This document shows, piece by piece, positions 27,884-36,417 of a stretch of 64,000 nt of DNA (the first letter of the stretch is position 1; each line of letters starts with the position of its first letter). Origin of the DNA: Magnetovibrio sp. (lineage in GTDB: Bacteria; Pseudomonadota; Alphaproteobacteria; Rhodospirillales; Magnetovibrionaceae). The position numbers and the translations under genes are program-made. Location: NCBI GenBank assembly GCA_028281525.1, contig JANQJR010000066.1, positions 101,439 to 165,438 of the forward strand, given 5' to 3'. The notes under the pieces are model-generated. The model searched no databases and was not told the DNA's origin. It was given only the letters and a program-made list of their open reading frames with translations.

Positions 27884-29701
27884 ATGTCAGACGATCAGAC
27901 GAGCGAAGCCCCCACCGACACGTCCCCTGACGAATACCGCGTTCTTGCCCGCAAGTACCGTCCCACAGATTTCAACACTTTGATCGGCCAGGAAGCGCTG
28001 GTGCGCACGCTGACCAACGCGATCGGGTCGGGCCGCCTGGCGCATGCCTTCATGCTGACCGGCGTGCGCGGGGTGGGCAAGACCACCACCGCGCGCATCA
28101 TCGCGCGTGCCTTGAATTGCATTGGCCCGGACGGGCAGGGGGGGGAGACGGCAGAGCCCTGCGGGGTCTGCGAAAATTGCACCGCCATTGCCGAGGATCG
28201 CCACGTCGACGTGATGGAAATGGACGCGGCCTCAAGAACCGGCGTGGACGACATCCGCGAAATCATCGAAGGTGTGCGCTACAAGCCGGTGTCGGCGCGT
28301 TACAAGGTCTACATCATCGACGAAGTGCACATGCTGTCGAAAAACGCGTTCAATGCGTTGCTTAAGACCTTGGAAGAACCGCCGGAACATGTGAAGTTCA
28401 TCTTCGCCACCACCGAAATCCGCAAGGTTCCGGTCACGGTGCTGTCCCGGTGCCAGCGCTTCGATTTGCGCCGCATCGACATGGACACCTTGTCCGCGCA
28501 CTTCAAAGGCATCGTCGAAAAGGAAGGTGCGTCGGTCACTGACGGTGCGTTGGCCCTGATCGCGCGTGCCGCCGACGGTTCGGTCCGCGACGGCCTGTCG
28601 TTGTTGGACCAGGCCATCGCCCACACCCAAGGCGAAGTCGGCGAAGACGCGGTGCGCGACATGCTGGGTCTGGCCGACCGGGCGCGCACCTTCGATTTGT
28701 TGGACGCCGTGATGAAGGGCGAGGTTGAAACCGCCCTGGACCAGCTCTCGTCGCAATACAATAGCGGCGCGGATCCGGCACAAGTCCTGGAAGACATGCT
28801 GGAACTGGTGCATTGGCTGACGCGCATCAAGGTCACCCCGGCCGCCGCCGAAGCGCCGGGGGTTCCGGAAATGGAACGCACCCGGGGCGCGGACATGGCG
28901 GGCGCTCTCGGCATGGCCTCTCTGACGCGCGCGTGGCAGATGCTGTTGAAAGGGTTGTCCGAGGTGCGCGGCGCGCCCAGTGCGTTGCAGGCCGCGGAAA
29001 TGATCCTGGTGCGCCTGATGTACGGCCTGGAACTGCCCAGCCCGGCGGATGCGCTCAAGCAGTTTAAGGACGCGCCCCCTCAAGCGCCGGGCCCTCAAAC
29101 GCCTGCGCCCGGTCCTGGCGGCGGCGCGCCCGCGAGCGGCGGGGGGGCGGTTCAAGCGACCGGTGCGCCGATGCAAACGCCCCCTACGACCACGCACGGG
29201 CCCACCCTGTCGGCGGGTCAGGCTGCACAAACGCAAGCTGAAACCCAACCCTTAAGCGTGTCGGAGTTGGAATTGCCCGACCCGCAGACGTTCGAGCAGG
29301 TGGTGGAACTGTCGGAGAAGGTCGGCGAAATGATTTTGCACGCCAACCTGATTTCCAACGTGCATCTGGTGGGCTTTCAGCCGGGCAAGATGGAATATCA
29401 CCCGACCGAGCATGCGCCGCCCGATCTGGCCCAGCGCCTGACCAAGATGCTGGGCGACCACACCGCGCGGCGCTGGGTGGTCAGCGTTTCACGCGAACCG
29501 GGCCAACCGACCCTCAAGCAGCAAGAAGACGCCCACGTTGCGGCGGAAAAGGCCCAGGCCGCCCAGGACCCCCTGGTGCAGGCGGTCCTGGACGCATTCC
29601 CGGGCGCGGAAATCGCCTCGGTCAAAGACATTTCCGCCGACATCGCGGCGGACCTGCCGCCGCCCAGCCGTCCGTCCGAAGACGAAGAGCTGGGCGACTG
29701 A
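27884..29701 (+). CDS. dnaX: DNA polymerase III subunit gamma/tau
   Basis: A 605-residue clamp-loader ATPase. Walker A GVRGVGKTT is at 60-68. A zinc module has Cys79, Cys93, Cys96 and Cys99. Walker B-type DEVHMLS is followed by TTEIRKVPVTVLSRCQRF (sensor and SRC arginine-finger motif). Domain III ends near 385. A Pro/Gly/Gln/Thr-rich linker (about 390-460) leads to the C-terminal tau domain that contacts the polymerase core and DnaB. No A-rich slippery heptamer is seen, so full-length tau is probably the main product. The ATG at 27884 is the first codon consistent with the conserved N-terminus; the frame is open upstream through the SRP RNA. Confidence 0.95.
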   Translation: MSDDQTSEAPTDTSPDEYRVLARKYRPTDFNTLIGQEALVRTLTNAIGSGRLAHAFMLTGVRGVGKTTTARIIARALNCIGPDGQGGETAEPCGVCENCTAIAEDRHVDVMEMDAASRTGVDDIREIIEGVRYKPVSARYKVYIIDEVHMLSKNAFNALLKTLEEPPEHVKFIFATTEIRKVPVTVLSRCQRFDLRRIDMDTLSAHFKGIVEKEGASVTDGALALIARAADGSVRDGLSLLDQAIAHTQGEVGEDAVRDMLGLADRARTFDLLDAVMKGEVETALDQLSSQYNSGADPAQVLEDMLELVHWLTRIKVTPAAAEAPGVPEMERTRGADMAGALGMASLTRAWQMLLKGLSEVRGAPSALQAAEMILVRLMYGLELPSPADALKQFKDAPPQAPGPQTPAPGPGGGAPASGGGAVQATGAPMQTPPTTTHGPTLSAGQAAQTQAETQPLSVSELELPDPQTFEQVVELSEKVGEMILHANLISNVHLVGFQPGKMEYHPTEHAPPDLAQRLTKMLGDHTARRWVVSVSREPGQPTLKQQEDAHVAAEKAQAAQDPLVQAVLDAFPGAEIASVKDISADIAADLPPPSRPSEDEELGD

Positions 29702-29722
29702 CGATCTTCGGCGAGGGCCGGA

Positions 29723-29986
29723 TCAGACGTCTTTTGTTTTGGACGCTTTTTCGCCGTCGGCTTCAGCCGTGACGACGAGCTTGCCCGGAGGGGTGAAATT
29801 GCCGTCCCCGTCGATGACTTTTGCGGTCCATGCATCGCCGCTGATGTCAACGGGAACATTCCCGCCGATGGACATGCCGTTGAACGTGCCGGTGACCTTG
29901 ATCTTCGTCGCGCCGCCCGTTTGCCCCTTGGCTCCGGTCCAGGCGTTGGCGGTGGTCTCGATGGTGTCGACTGAGAGATTGCTCAT
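29723..29986 (-). CDS. Small beta-rich protein, paralogue of 30116-30421
   Basis: An 87-residue Thr/Gly/Val-rich protein with no cysteine and no signal peptide. It is predicted to form a single small beta-sandwich: alternating strands such as TKIKVTGTFNGMSI, a central SGDAWTAKV and a closing KLVVTAEADG. It resembles its neighbour at 30116-30421 in the MxNLS start, the SGxAW motif and the last strand, so the two look like a tandem duplication of an Ig-like domain. AAGAGGAAACCACA precedes the ATG. It converges with dnaX. Function unknown. Confidence 0.6.
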   Translation of the reverse strand: MSNLSVDTIETTANAWTGAKGQTGGATKIKVTGTFNGMSIGGNVPVDISGDAWTAKVIDGDGNFTPPGKLVVTAEADGEKASKTKDV

Positions 29987-30012
29987 TGTGGTTTCCTCTT
30001 AAGGTTGAATTG

Positions 30013-30024
30013 CCTCTCCCCGGC
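30013..30024 (-). promoter_or_regulatory. Leader motif GCCGGGGAGAGG, copy 1
   Basis: This 12-base motif, read on the minus strand, lies 26 bases ahead of the ATG at 29986. An identical copy lies 25 bases ahead of the paralogous gene. Conservation of both sequence and spacing suggests a shared 5' leader element or the edge of the duplicated unit. Confidence 0.45.
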
Positions 30025-30115
30025 AAACCGCGCGCGCATCCAAAAGCGCGTACATGAGGATCTTCGAGATGACGCCGCGTGACCTCAGATCACCGTCCGG
30101 CCACCTCAAAATGCA

Positions 30116-30421
30116 TTATGCGGATGAATTGCCATTGGCATCGCCACCGGGCAGGGTGGCGTCCTTTGATGCCGTGTCGGTCCCGCTGGTGGCTTTGAGG
30201 GTGACGGTCAATCCCGCGTCGAACAGGTCGTTGAACCGCACGGACCACGCCCCGCCGCTATCTGCCTGGGTGTTGGCCGGGGCGGTATAGACATCTTGTC
30301 CGGGGATCACAAGGCGCACGGCCACGGCCGCACCGGATGGTGCGGTACCCTTGGCGGTGAGGCCCGGGACGAAAGCCCCGGTGTTCTGGCTTTGAATGGA
30401 TGAAATGCTGAGATTGGCCAT
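30116..30421 (-). CDS. Small Ig-like beta-rich protein, paralogue of 29723-29986
   Basis: A 101-residue protein, Ala/Thr/Ser/Gly-rich, no cysteine, no signal peptide. It begins MANLSISSIQSQ and has strands LTAKGTAPSGAAVAVRLVI, SGGAWSVRF and LTVTLKATSGTDTA, the pattern of bacterial Ig-like domains. The tail DGNSS-type sequence is probably disordered. A strong ribosome site, AGGAGGACACC, precedes the ATG. It is followed on the same strand by the shorter paralogue. A stand-alone cytoplasmic Ig-like domain is unusual; a surface or appendage accessory is possible but there is no direct evidence. Confidence 0.6.
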   Translation of the reverse strand: MANLSISSIQSQNTGAFVPGLTAKGTAPSGAAVAVRLVIPGQDVYTAPANTQADSGGAWSVRFNDLFDAGLTVTLKATSGTDTASKDATLPGGDANGNSSA

Positions 30422-30446
30422 GGTGTCCTCCTGGATCGAAACCGAT

Positions 30447-30458
30447 CCTCTCCCCGGC
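30447..30458 (-). promoter_or_regulatory. Leader motif GCCGGGGAGAGG, copy 2
   Basis: The second exact copy, 25 bases ahead of the ATG at 30421; see the copy at 30013. Confidence 0.45.
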
Positions 30459-30556
30459 GGACAGGGACCATCACATCACAACTTAAAGTGTATGTCAAAA
30501 ACTGGTTCACAAAATTCGCGTTCGCGCGTCTTGTCCAATTGGTTGAGCGACCCGGC

Positions 30557-31408
30557 TCAATTCAGCATGAACGTATTGCCCGAACTTTCCCCCCAGGCGT
30601 CCAGGAAGGCGCTCAAGTGCGGGCGCTCAGCGGTTTCCGCTTCGATCAGCGAAATGACGTCGGCGACGGCGCGATTGTAGCCGTCCTTGTTGATCTGCCC
30701 GCGCGTCAACTGATAGCGCAGATAGACCAGATAGGTGTTCAGCACATCGGTTTCGCAATAATCGCGAATCTCGCCCACTTTACCGGCGTCGTACATGGGC
30801 GCGACCTGTGAGCCGTCCACGCCGAACTTGCCGGGAAAGCCCAGGACCGAACAGACTTCGTTGAGCTTCAGGCCCCGCGACGCCGCGCCGAAATCGGTCA
30901 ACGCCTCTTGCAGGTCGCAGTGCCAATCCAAGGCGTAGCGCGATGTGTAGTTGTCCCACTTGTTGGTGGTGTCGTGGAACACCCCCGCCGTGACGCCGCA
31001 GACCATGGCGCGGTGACGCAACACCGGCAGGTCGAAGCCGCGCCCGTTGTAGCTCACCAACCGGGGGCGCTGCTTGTCGATGTATTGGTAAAACCCGCCG
31101 ACCAGGTCGCGTTCCGGGCTGTTTTCTTGGCCGCCGGAGCGCAATTCCTTCAAGTAATAGGTTTCAAAGCGGCCTTCGCGCTCGATCTCGGCGGCCAGGA
31201 AGCTCACCGCCACGACACGGTGAAACGGCTGGCGGGGAAAGGGGTTTTGACCGCCGGTGGCGTCCAGGTGGTATTGTTCCAACGCCGCGCGGCGCGCCTC
31301 TATATCGGGGCCCACGGTTTCCATCTTTTCGGGTCCGAGCAAATTGGGCACCGCATCGGTGTCGGGCACGGTTTCGATGTCGAAGACGAACAGGCTTTGG
31401 TGTTGCAT
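30557..31408 (-). CDS. PolB-like 3'-5' exonuclease
   Basis: A 283-residue stand-alone exonuclease of the ribonuclease H-like fold, in the family related to DNA polymerase B exonuclease domains. The Exo I acid pair is in VFDIETVPD (about 8-16), the Exo II-type region in VSYNGRGFDLPVLRHRA (about 117-133), and the Exo III aspartate in YCETDVLNTYLVYLR (about 215-229). It is expected to degrade single DNA strands from the 3' end; the physiological role is unknown. Its ATG at 31408 abuts the inverted-repeat element at 31412-31680, so its promoter and ribosome site lie in that element. Confidence 0.85.
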   Translation of the reverse strand: MQHQSLFVFDIETVPDTDAVPNLLGPEKMETVGPDIEARRAALEQYHLDATGGQNPFPRQPFHRVVAVSFLAAEIEREGRFETYYLKELRSGGQENSPERDLVGGFYQYIDKQRPRLVSYNGRGFDLPVLRHRAMVCGVTAGVFHDTTNKWDNYTSRYALDWHCDLQEALTDFGAASRGLKLNEVCSVLGFPGKFGVDGSQVAPMYDAGKVGEIRDYCETDVLNTYLVYLRYQLTRGQINKDGYNRAVADVISLIEAETAERPHLSAFLDAWGESSGNTFMLN

Positions 31409-31411
31409 GGT

Positions 31412-31680
31412 TAGGCCCCAGACTCACTCAGACAATTCATTTCGCGCCATCGTTTTTATCAAAGGTTAGGAGAAAAGCCGATGGAATATCGGGCATATTT
31501 CAAGGCTTTCTCGACGCGGCTTTTGATAAAAACGGCCACGCCCTTTGGGTTGGGCGAGAAAAGCCGACTACAGCGTCCTCAACGCTTGAATATGTGCCAA
31601 CATATCCTGCGCGTTGATATCCTTGTATTCAGCTTTTCCTGCCCAACGAAATTGTATTGTTTGAGTGAGCCTGGGGCCTG
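31412..31680. mobile_element. MITE-like element with 24-nt terminal inverted repeats
   Basis: The ends, 31413-31436 and 31656-31679, are inverted copies: 22 of 24 positions pair, plus one G-U. The 5-base sequence ATGGT occurs on both sides (31407-31411 and 31681-31685), as expected for a target duplication. Inside, GTTTTTATCAAA and TTTGATAAAAAC form a second perfect inverted repeat, and GAGAAAAGCCGA occurs twice. There is no transposase and no credible protein. The size (269 bp) suits a non-autonomous miniature element; the family is not identified. Confidence 0.6.
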
Positions 31681-31749
31681 ATGGTATACACAGGCAAAAC
31701 ACAGCGCCACCTTTGTTGGGCGCTGCCCCCTGTGGATAACGGAGAAACG

Positions 31750-32073
31750 ATGAAAAACCTCGGCCAGATGATGAAGCAGGCTCAGCAAATGCAGGCCCGC
31801 ATGACCGAAATGCAAGAAGAGATGGAAGCCCACGAGGTCGAGGGCACATCCGGCGGCGGCATGGTGAGCGTGCGCCTCAATGGGAAATTCGAGGTGCGCG
31901 GCGTAACCATCGACCCGTCCATCATCGATCCGGAGGATTCGGAAATGCTGGAGGATTTGGTGGCCGCCGCGATCAACGACGCACGCGCCAAGATCGATGC
32001 GTTCAAGCAGGAAAAAGTCTCCGAAATGACCGGCGGATTGCCGTTGCCGCCGGGCTTTAAGCTGCCGTTTTGA
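31750..32073 (+). CDS. ybaB: Nucleoid-associated protein YbaB/EbfC
   Basis: A 107-residue DNA-binding protein of the YbaB/EbfC family. A Met/Gln-rich N-terminal helix ([18 protein letters not shown]) is followed by the [19 protein letters not shown] beta hairpin and a helical tail, ending [12 protein letters not shown] as in most proteobacterial members. It forms tweezer-like dimers on DNA. It sits between dnaX and recR as in many bacteria, with recR starting 20 bases later. The start at 31750 follows GGAGAAACG. Confidence 0.93.
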   Translation: MKNLGQMMKQAQQMQARMTEMQEEMEAHEVEGTSGGGMVSVRLNGKFEVRGVTIDPSIIDPEDSEMLEDLVAAAINDARAKIDAFKQEKVSEMTGGLPLPPGFKLPF

Positions 32074-32092
32074 CCGGGCCGGGGCGGATTTG

Positions 32093-32710
32093 ATGTCCGG
32101 TCACGGCAACAGTTCGGGCAACCTCGGCGGGGTCGAAGCGTTGATTCAGCTTTTGGCGAAGTTGCCGGGGTTGGGGCCGCGGTCTGCGCGCCGCGCCGCG
32201 TTACATCTGATCAAGCGGCGCGAATCCCTGATGGAGCCCCTGGCCCGGGCACTCAGGGACACGGCTGACAGCGTTAAAACGTGTTCGGTCTGCCACAACA
32301 TCGACACCACCGATCCCTGCGCCATCTGCATCGACCCCAAACGCGAGCGCAGTCAGATTTGCGTGGTCGAGGACATTGGCGATTTGTGGGCGATGGAGCG
32401 CGTGGTGGGCTTTCGCGGTCTGTACCATGTATTGGGAGGCACGCTTTCGGCGTTGGACGGCATCGGGCCCGAAGATCTCCATGTGGGTGGTTTGGTGGAA
32501 CGCGCCAAGCACGCGGACGTCAAGGAGGTGATCCTCGCCACCAACGCCACGGTGGACGGCCAGACCACGGCGCATTACATTGCTGACCGGCTGGCGGATG
32601 CAGACGTGGCGGTTTCCGGTCTCGCCCATGGGGTGCCGGTGGGCGGTGAGTTGGATTATTTGGATGAAGGCACGCTCAGCGCTGCGCTCAAGGCGCGTAA
32701 GCCCGTCTAA
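32093..32710 (+). CDS. recR: Recombination mediator RecR
   Basis: A 205-residue protein for RecFOR loading of RecA at gaps. A helix-hairpin-helix region ([20 protein letters not shown]) is followed by a C4 zinc finger ([16 protein letters not shown], about 61-76), the Toprim domain with [12 protein letters not shown], and the C-terminal [22 protein letters not shown]. All family motifs are intact. The ATG at 32093 is preferred over the TTG one codon earlier. It is the last gene of the ybaB-recR pair. Confidence 0.96.
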   Translation: MSGHGNSSGNLGGVEALIQLLAKLPGLGPRSARRAALHLIKRRESLMEPLARALRDTADSVKTCSVCHNIDTTDPCAICIDPKRERSQICVVEDIGDLWAMERVVGFRGLYHVLGGTLSALDGIGPEDLHVGGLVERAKHADVKEVILATNATVDGQTTAHYIADRLADADVAVSGLAHGVPVGGELDYLDEGTLSAALKARKPV

Positions 32711-32799
32711 GGGCATGTACACGCCAGAGGAGTGTATCGAAAAAAAATTCGCTCTTAGTTAAATCTTTTCTTGATTGATCCTGAAATCATGGTACTACT

Positions 32800-32975
32800 T
32801 TGAGTGGGCAGTGAAGGTGCCCACCTTCCTGCTTCCGTTCCCATCAACGTTTTCATCATTCCGGGGGGTCTGGTGATTTCGTTGAAAACGAAGCGTCATC
32901 CACTCAACACCCCCTCCGGATGGCGCACCGCATAAGACCGCACCGATCCATGCCCGGGTTCGGTGCGGTCGGCGT
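32800..32975 (+). ncRNA. Candidate structured small RNA between recR and cytochrome c
   Basis: No gene is seen in 32711-33097, but the plus strand folds strongly. GTGGGCA/TGCCCAC (32804-32824) competes with GAAGGT/ACCTTC (32813-32828). A long hairpin runs from CCGGGGGGT (32861) to ACCCCCTCCGG (ending 32919), with TGGTGA/TCATCCA and TTCGTT/AACGAA pairing inside. GACCGCACCGA/TCGGTGCGGTC (32936-32970) closes the set. A weak promoter-like pair, TTGATT and TACTAC, lies just upstream. The transcript limits and function are unknown. It could also be a recR 3' region. Confidence 0.45.
32936..32970 (+). terminator. Perfect 11-bp hairpin
   Basis: GACCGCACCGA pairs with TCGGTGCGGTC around a 13-base loop. 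The following GGCGTTTGGGGG is a poor U-tract on either strand, so it may be only a structural stem of the RNA candidate rather than an efficient terminator. Confidence 0.45.
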
Positions 32976-33000
32976 TTGGGGGTGGTGGTTTAACTTTTTG

Positions 33001-33084
33001 CGTCATCGCAAGGAGTTACGGCGACAAAGCGATCCGCGTTCTTATGCGCATTGCTTGGATTGCTTCGCGACGCTCGCAATGACG
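33001..33084. repeat. REP-like palindrome, copy 1
   Basis: It begins CGTCATCGCAAGG and ends CTCGCAATGACG, with GATTGCTTCGCGACG near the right end. It is the most divergent of three copies in the window (others at 37895 and 40136), all intergenic. Confidence 0.75.
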
Positions 33085-33097
33085 AAATACCGTTTCC

Positions 33098-33574
33098 TCA
33101 ATCAATGCCGCTGGCGATTTGGGCGGCGCGCACGAAGGCCGTGACGTCGTCAATGTCCTGGTCGGTGATGTTTTCCACCTTGGGCATGGGGCCGAAGCGC
33201 CAGTTTTTTTCGCGTTTGCCGTCGCGGATGACCTTTTTGAATACGTGGTCGGGATAGAGGTTTTCGCGGTACATGGGATGAATCAAGGGTGGGCCGGTGC
33301 GCACCCCGCCCGCGCCATCGACGCCGTGGCATTCTTCACAGGCCCGGGCGAACACGTGGCGGCCGCGTTGCTCAGCCACACTCAGTTCCGGCACGGTGAC
33401 ATTGACCTTGACTGAAATTTTTTCGCGTCCCCACATGGAGATGGTGGTCAGCACCACCAAAACGCCCATCATCAACAGCATCCACTTCCACGGCGATTTC
33501 TGGCGCGGGGCGTCCGGGTGCAGGCCGTCTTCGGCCATCTGCTGATCGTCATCAGGGGTTTGGTCGCGCGTCAT
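33098..33574 (-). CDS. Membrane-anchored cytochrome c
   Basis: A 158-residue protein. An acidic N-terminal cytoplasmic tail is followed by one membrane helix (about 30-48) and a periplasmic mono-heme domain with CEECH at 79-83; the likely axial Met is in GPMPKVENI near 130. No cleavable signal is apparent. It probably shuttles electrons to a membrane partner. It follows rmuC by 45 bases on the same strand. Its exact cytochrome subfamily is not clear to me. Confidence 0.82.
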   Translation of the reverse strand: MTRDQTPDDDQQMAEDGLHPDAPRQKSPWKWMLLMMGVLVVLTTISMWGREKISVKVNVTVPELSVAEQRGRHVFARACEECHGVDGAGGVRTGPPLIHPMYRENLYPDHVFKKVIRDGKREKNWRFGPMPKVENITDQDIDDVTAFVRAAQIASGID

Positions 33575-33619
33575 GGCGGATAGGTCCTTGTTGAGGGATA
33601 GGTCTGACAGGGAGGCGGA

Positions 33620-34735
33620 TTATGGCTCGTTGGCGCTGGGTCCCGCAACTTGGGCGCCGGGCGGGGTGAGCTCTTCGGCGGGGCTGGCGTCTTCGAATTG
33701 GATATCTTCGATTCGTTCCGCGCGGCGCACGATTTTGCCGCTGGAGGTCTGGATTTCCCCGATGTCCTTTTGCGCCTGATTGAAGTGGTTTTGCAGGTTT
33801 CCGACCCTTTTGTCCAACCGCGCCACATCTTCCAGCAGCCTCAAGACCTCGACCTGAATAACGCCGGCCTGTTCACGCATGTGGGCATCCTTCAACACCG
33901 CGCGCACGGTGTTGAGCGTCGCCATCAAAGTGGTGGGCGAGACGATCCACACCCGGGCGCGATAGGACTTTTCGATCACATCCGGCAGGGATGCGTGCAG
34001 TTCCGCATAAACCGCTTCGGAGGGCAGGAACATCAGCGCGCTTTCCGCCGTTTCGCCAGGCACGATGTACTTTTGCGCGATGTCGCGTACGTGGCCCATC
34101 ACATCCGTGGCGAGCGCCCGGCGCGCGCTTTTTCGGACGTCGTCGTCCTGGGCTGCGCTGAACGCCAGATAGCTTTCCAGCGGGAATTTGGAATCGATGA
34201 CAATCGGCCCTGGTGGATTGGGGAGTTTGAGCAGGCAGTCTGCGCGCTTGCCGTTGGTGAGCGTGGCCTGGAATTCATAAGCCGAGGGCGGCAGCACGTC
34301 GGTCACCAAGTCGTTCAGCTGAATTTCGCCGAACGCGCCGCGGGTCTGCTTGTTGGAGAGAATGTCTTGCAAGCCCACCATCTGGTCGGTGAGGCTGTTC
34401 AAGTTTTTCTGCGCCGCGTCAATCACTGCCAAACGTTCATGCACTTGCTTGATCACGTCGCCGGTGCGCTGGCTGTGCTCCGTAAGCCCGTCGCCGAGCC
34501 GCTTGCCCACGTGGTCCAGGCGTTCTTCCAAGGTGCGGGTCATGTGCGCCTGGTTCTCGCCCATGGCTTGAAGCCGCCCCGTCAATTCGGCCTGGTGGAC
34601 CACCACCCGGTCCAACAGCGCCGCTTGCTGGGCACCCCGCTTGGAACTGAAAATCGCCCATGCCACGCCTGCTGCAACCAGCGCGCAGGCGATGGCGATA
34701 ACCAGATTGAGATCAATGACGATGGGCGAATCCAT
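33620..34735 (-). CDS. rmuC: DNA recombination protein RmuC
   Basis: A 371-residue RmuC-family protein. One N-terminal membrane helix (about 8-27), a coiled-coil region (about 35-115) and the nuclease-like RmuC core with FGEIQLNDLVTDVLPP, GPIVIDSKFPLESYLAF, SALMFLPSEAVYAELHA and VWIVSPTTLMATLNTVRAVLKD. The family limits certain DNA inversions and rearrangements. The ATG at 34735 is chosen; a TTG twelve codons earlier keeps the frame open but has no ribosome site. Confidence 0.93.
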   Translation of the reverse strand: MDSPIVIDLNLVIAIACALVAAGVAWAIFSSKRGAQQAALLDRVVVHQAELTGRLQAMGENQAHMTRTLEERLDHVGKRLGDGLTEHSQRTGDVIKQVHERLAVIDAAQKNLNSLTDQMVGLQDILSNKQTRGAFGEIQLNDLVTDVLPPSAYEFQATLTNGKRADCLLKLPNPPGPIVIDSKFPLESYLAFSAAQDDDVRKSARRALATDVMGHVRDIAQKYIVPGETAESALMFLPSEAVYAELHASLPDVIEKSYRARVWIVSPTTLMATLNTVRAVLKDAHMREQAGVIQVEVLRLLEDVARLDKRVGNLQNHFNQAQKDIGEIQTSSGKIVRRAERIEDIQFEDASPAEELTPPGAQVAGPSANEP

Positions 34736-34785
34736 GCCCAAATGGTGCCCGATGGCACCTGGAAAGTCCAACGAGGATGCGTTTG

Positions 34786-36321
34786 TTAAGCGGCTTCGGT
34801 GTGTTCGTCCTTGTACTTGGCGGCGATGGCCTTGAATTCCTCTTCAACGGCATCCAGCGCTTCGACCACGTCCGGGTCGAAGTGGCTGCCGCGCCCTTCG
34901 CGGATGATGGACATGGCCTTTTCATGCGGGAAGGCGGGTTTGTAAACACGCTTGGAGATCAGGGCGTCATAGACATCCGCCACCGCCATCAGGCGGCCGG
35001 AAATGGGAATATCCCGGCCCTTGAGCGCATTGGGATAGCCCGAACCGTCCCATTTTTCATGATGCGTCGCGGCGATTTCACGCGCATAGCGCATGAATGA
35101 ATTCGACCCCAATTCCTGTTCCGCAACGGCCAAAGAATCCGCGCCCAGTTGCGCGTGGGTCATCATGATGACGAACTCGTCGTCGGTCAGCTTGCCGGGC
35201 TTGAGCAGGATCGCGTCGGGAATGCCGACCTTGCCGACGTCGTGCAGCGGTGCGGATTTATACAGCAGGTCGATGGTTTCGTCGTCCAGTTCATCTTTGA
35301 AGTTCGGATGGTCTTTCAAGTGTACGGCCAAAGCGCGCACGTAACGCTGGGTGCGCAGAATATGTGCGCCGGTTTCGTTGTCGCGCGTTTCCGCCAAGGT
35401 CGCCAGCGACAGGATGGTCACGTCGCGGGTGCGCGACAATTCGGCAGTGCGCTCCTTGATGCGGTCCACCATGGTATTGGTGTGTTTGGCCATGACGCCG
35501 AATTCGTCGTTGCTGGCGACCGGTACGCGCGGTTCGTAGTCACCCAGCGTCACGCGGTTCATGACCGACGTCTGCCGGCCCAGGATCTCGTTCAGATTGC
35601 GCGCATAGGCATGGATGATGTTCAAGGTATGGGGCAGCACCACGATCATGACGAAGAGGAATTCCTTGAGGACCGAGGCTTGGGCTTCGTGCAAGGAAAT
35701 GTCGGCCTGGACACGGATGATCCAATCCAAGTCCTTGACCACCAGCAACATGAATGCGCCGACCAGCATGGTGATGGACACGGACGCGAACAGTGCGACC
35801 TTGCGCGTCATCGGGAAGTAATTGTCTTCCGGATCGATGGGGATGCTTTCATGTTCCACTTTCCGGGCGATGGCACGTTCGCGTTCCAGCGCCAGATCGG
35901 ACGCGGCGAAAAAGCCCAAGCCGGTGACGCCGAAGAAAATCTTCAAGCCGCTTTCTATAAACGGGAAGCCGTAAATGAACTCGTTGTAGGCCATGATGAT
36001 CAGGGAACTCACGGCGAACATGGACAGTTCCAGCCAGAACACCCGGTTGACCTGAGCGTTCAGAGGCGCGTTTTCGACAAACCGGGCGTAGAAAAAACCG
36101 CGCAGCATGAGTTGTGCGGTGAGCACGGCGACGATGGGAATCGCCACTTGAAAAGGTGTCAGAGTTTCGATGAACGGACACACCCGGATGCCGTAAACCG
36201 GCATGATGACCATGGCGGCCAGATAATGCAAAAATATGCGCATGGGAGCCCCAGCTTGATCCACGGATGATTGAGCCTGGGCATTATATGGGGTTTTGGG
36301 GGTCGCAGATAAACCTTCCAT
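34786..36321 (-). CDS. Membrane HD-GYP phosphodiesterase with HAMP domain
   Basis: About 511 residues from the ATG at 36321; a GTG at 36384 is a possible earlier start. There are several N-terminal membrane helices, two more near 190 and 230, and a HAMP-like segment (about 255-310). The HD-GYP domain follows, with AHILRTQRYVRAL, HDVGKVGIPD, HAQLGAD, and HHEKWDGSGYP plus GRLMAVADVYDAL. All metal-binding and GYP residues are intact, so it should hydrolyse c-di-GMP. It precedes rmuC on the same strand by 50 bases. Confidence 0.9.
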   Translation of the reverse strand: MEGLSATPKTPYNAQAQSSVDQAGAPMRIFLHYLAAMVIMPVYGIRVCPFIETLTPFQVAIPIVAVLTAQLMLRGFFYARFVENAPLNAQVNRVFWLELSMFAVSSLIIMAYNEFIYGFPFIESGLKIFFGVTGLGFFAASDLALERERAIARKVEHESIPIDPEDNYFPMTRKVALFASVSITMLVGAFMLLVVKDLDWIIRVQADISLHEAQASVLKEFLFVMIVVLPHTLNIIHAYARNLNEILGRQTSVMNRVTLGDYEPRVPVASNDEFGVMAKHTNTMVDRIKERTAELSRTRDVTILSLATLAETRDNETGAHILRTQRYVRALAVHLKDHPNFKDELDDETIDLLYKSAPLHDVGKVGIPDAILLKPGKLTDDEFVIMMTHAQLGADSLAVAEQELGSNSFMRYAREIAATHHEKWDGSGYPNALKGRDIPISGRLMAVADVYDALISKRVYKPAFPHEKAMSIIREGRGSHFDPDVVEALDAVEEEFKAIAAKYKDEHTEAA

Positions 36322-36417
36322 CGGATTTCCATCTTTATTGTCGTTCTTGACGGATGCGATCCGGAGCCTTAAGTCCACTCTCACAACCCTATTCGTCCTG
36401 ATCCGAGGTTAAGTTAC

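Noticed and set aside
27884..29701. Programmed frameshift in dnaX giving a separate gamma subunit
   Set aside because: No A-rich slippery heptamer with a following stem is visible and the frame is intact to the tau domain.
31481..31681. A 66-codon frame inside the inverted-repeat element
   Set aside because: It runs through both inner and terminal repeats and resembles no protein; it is a by-product of the element.
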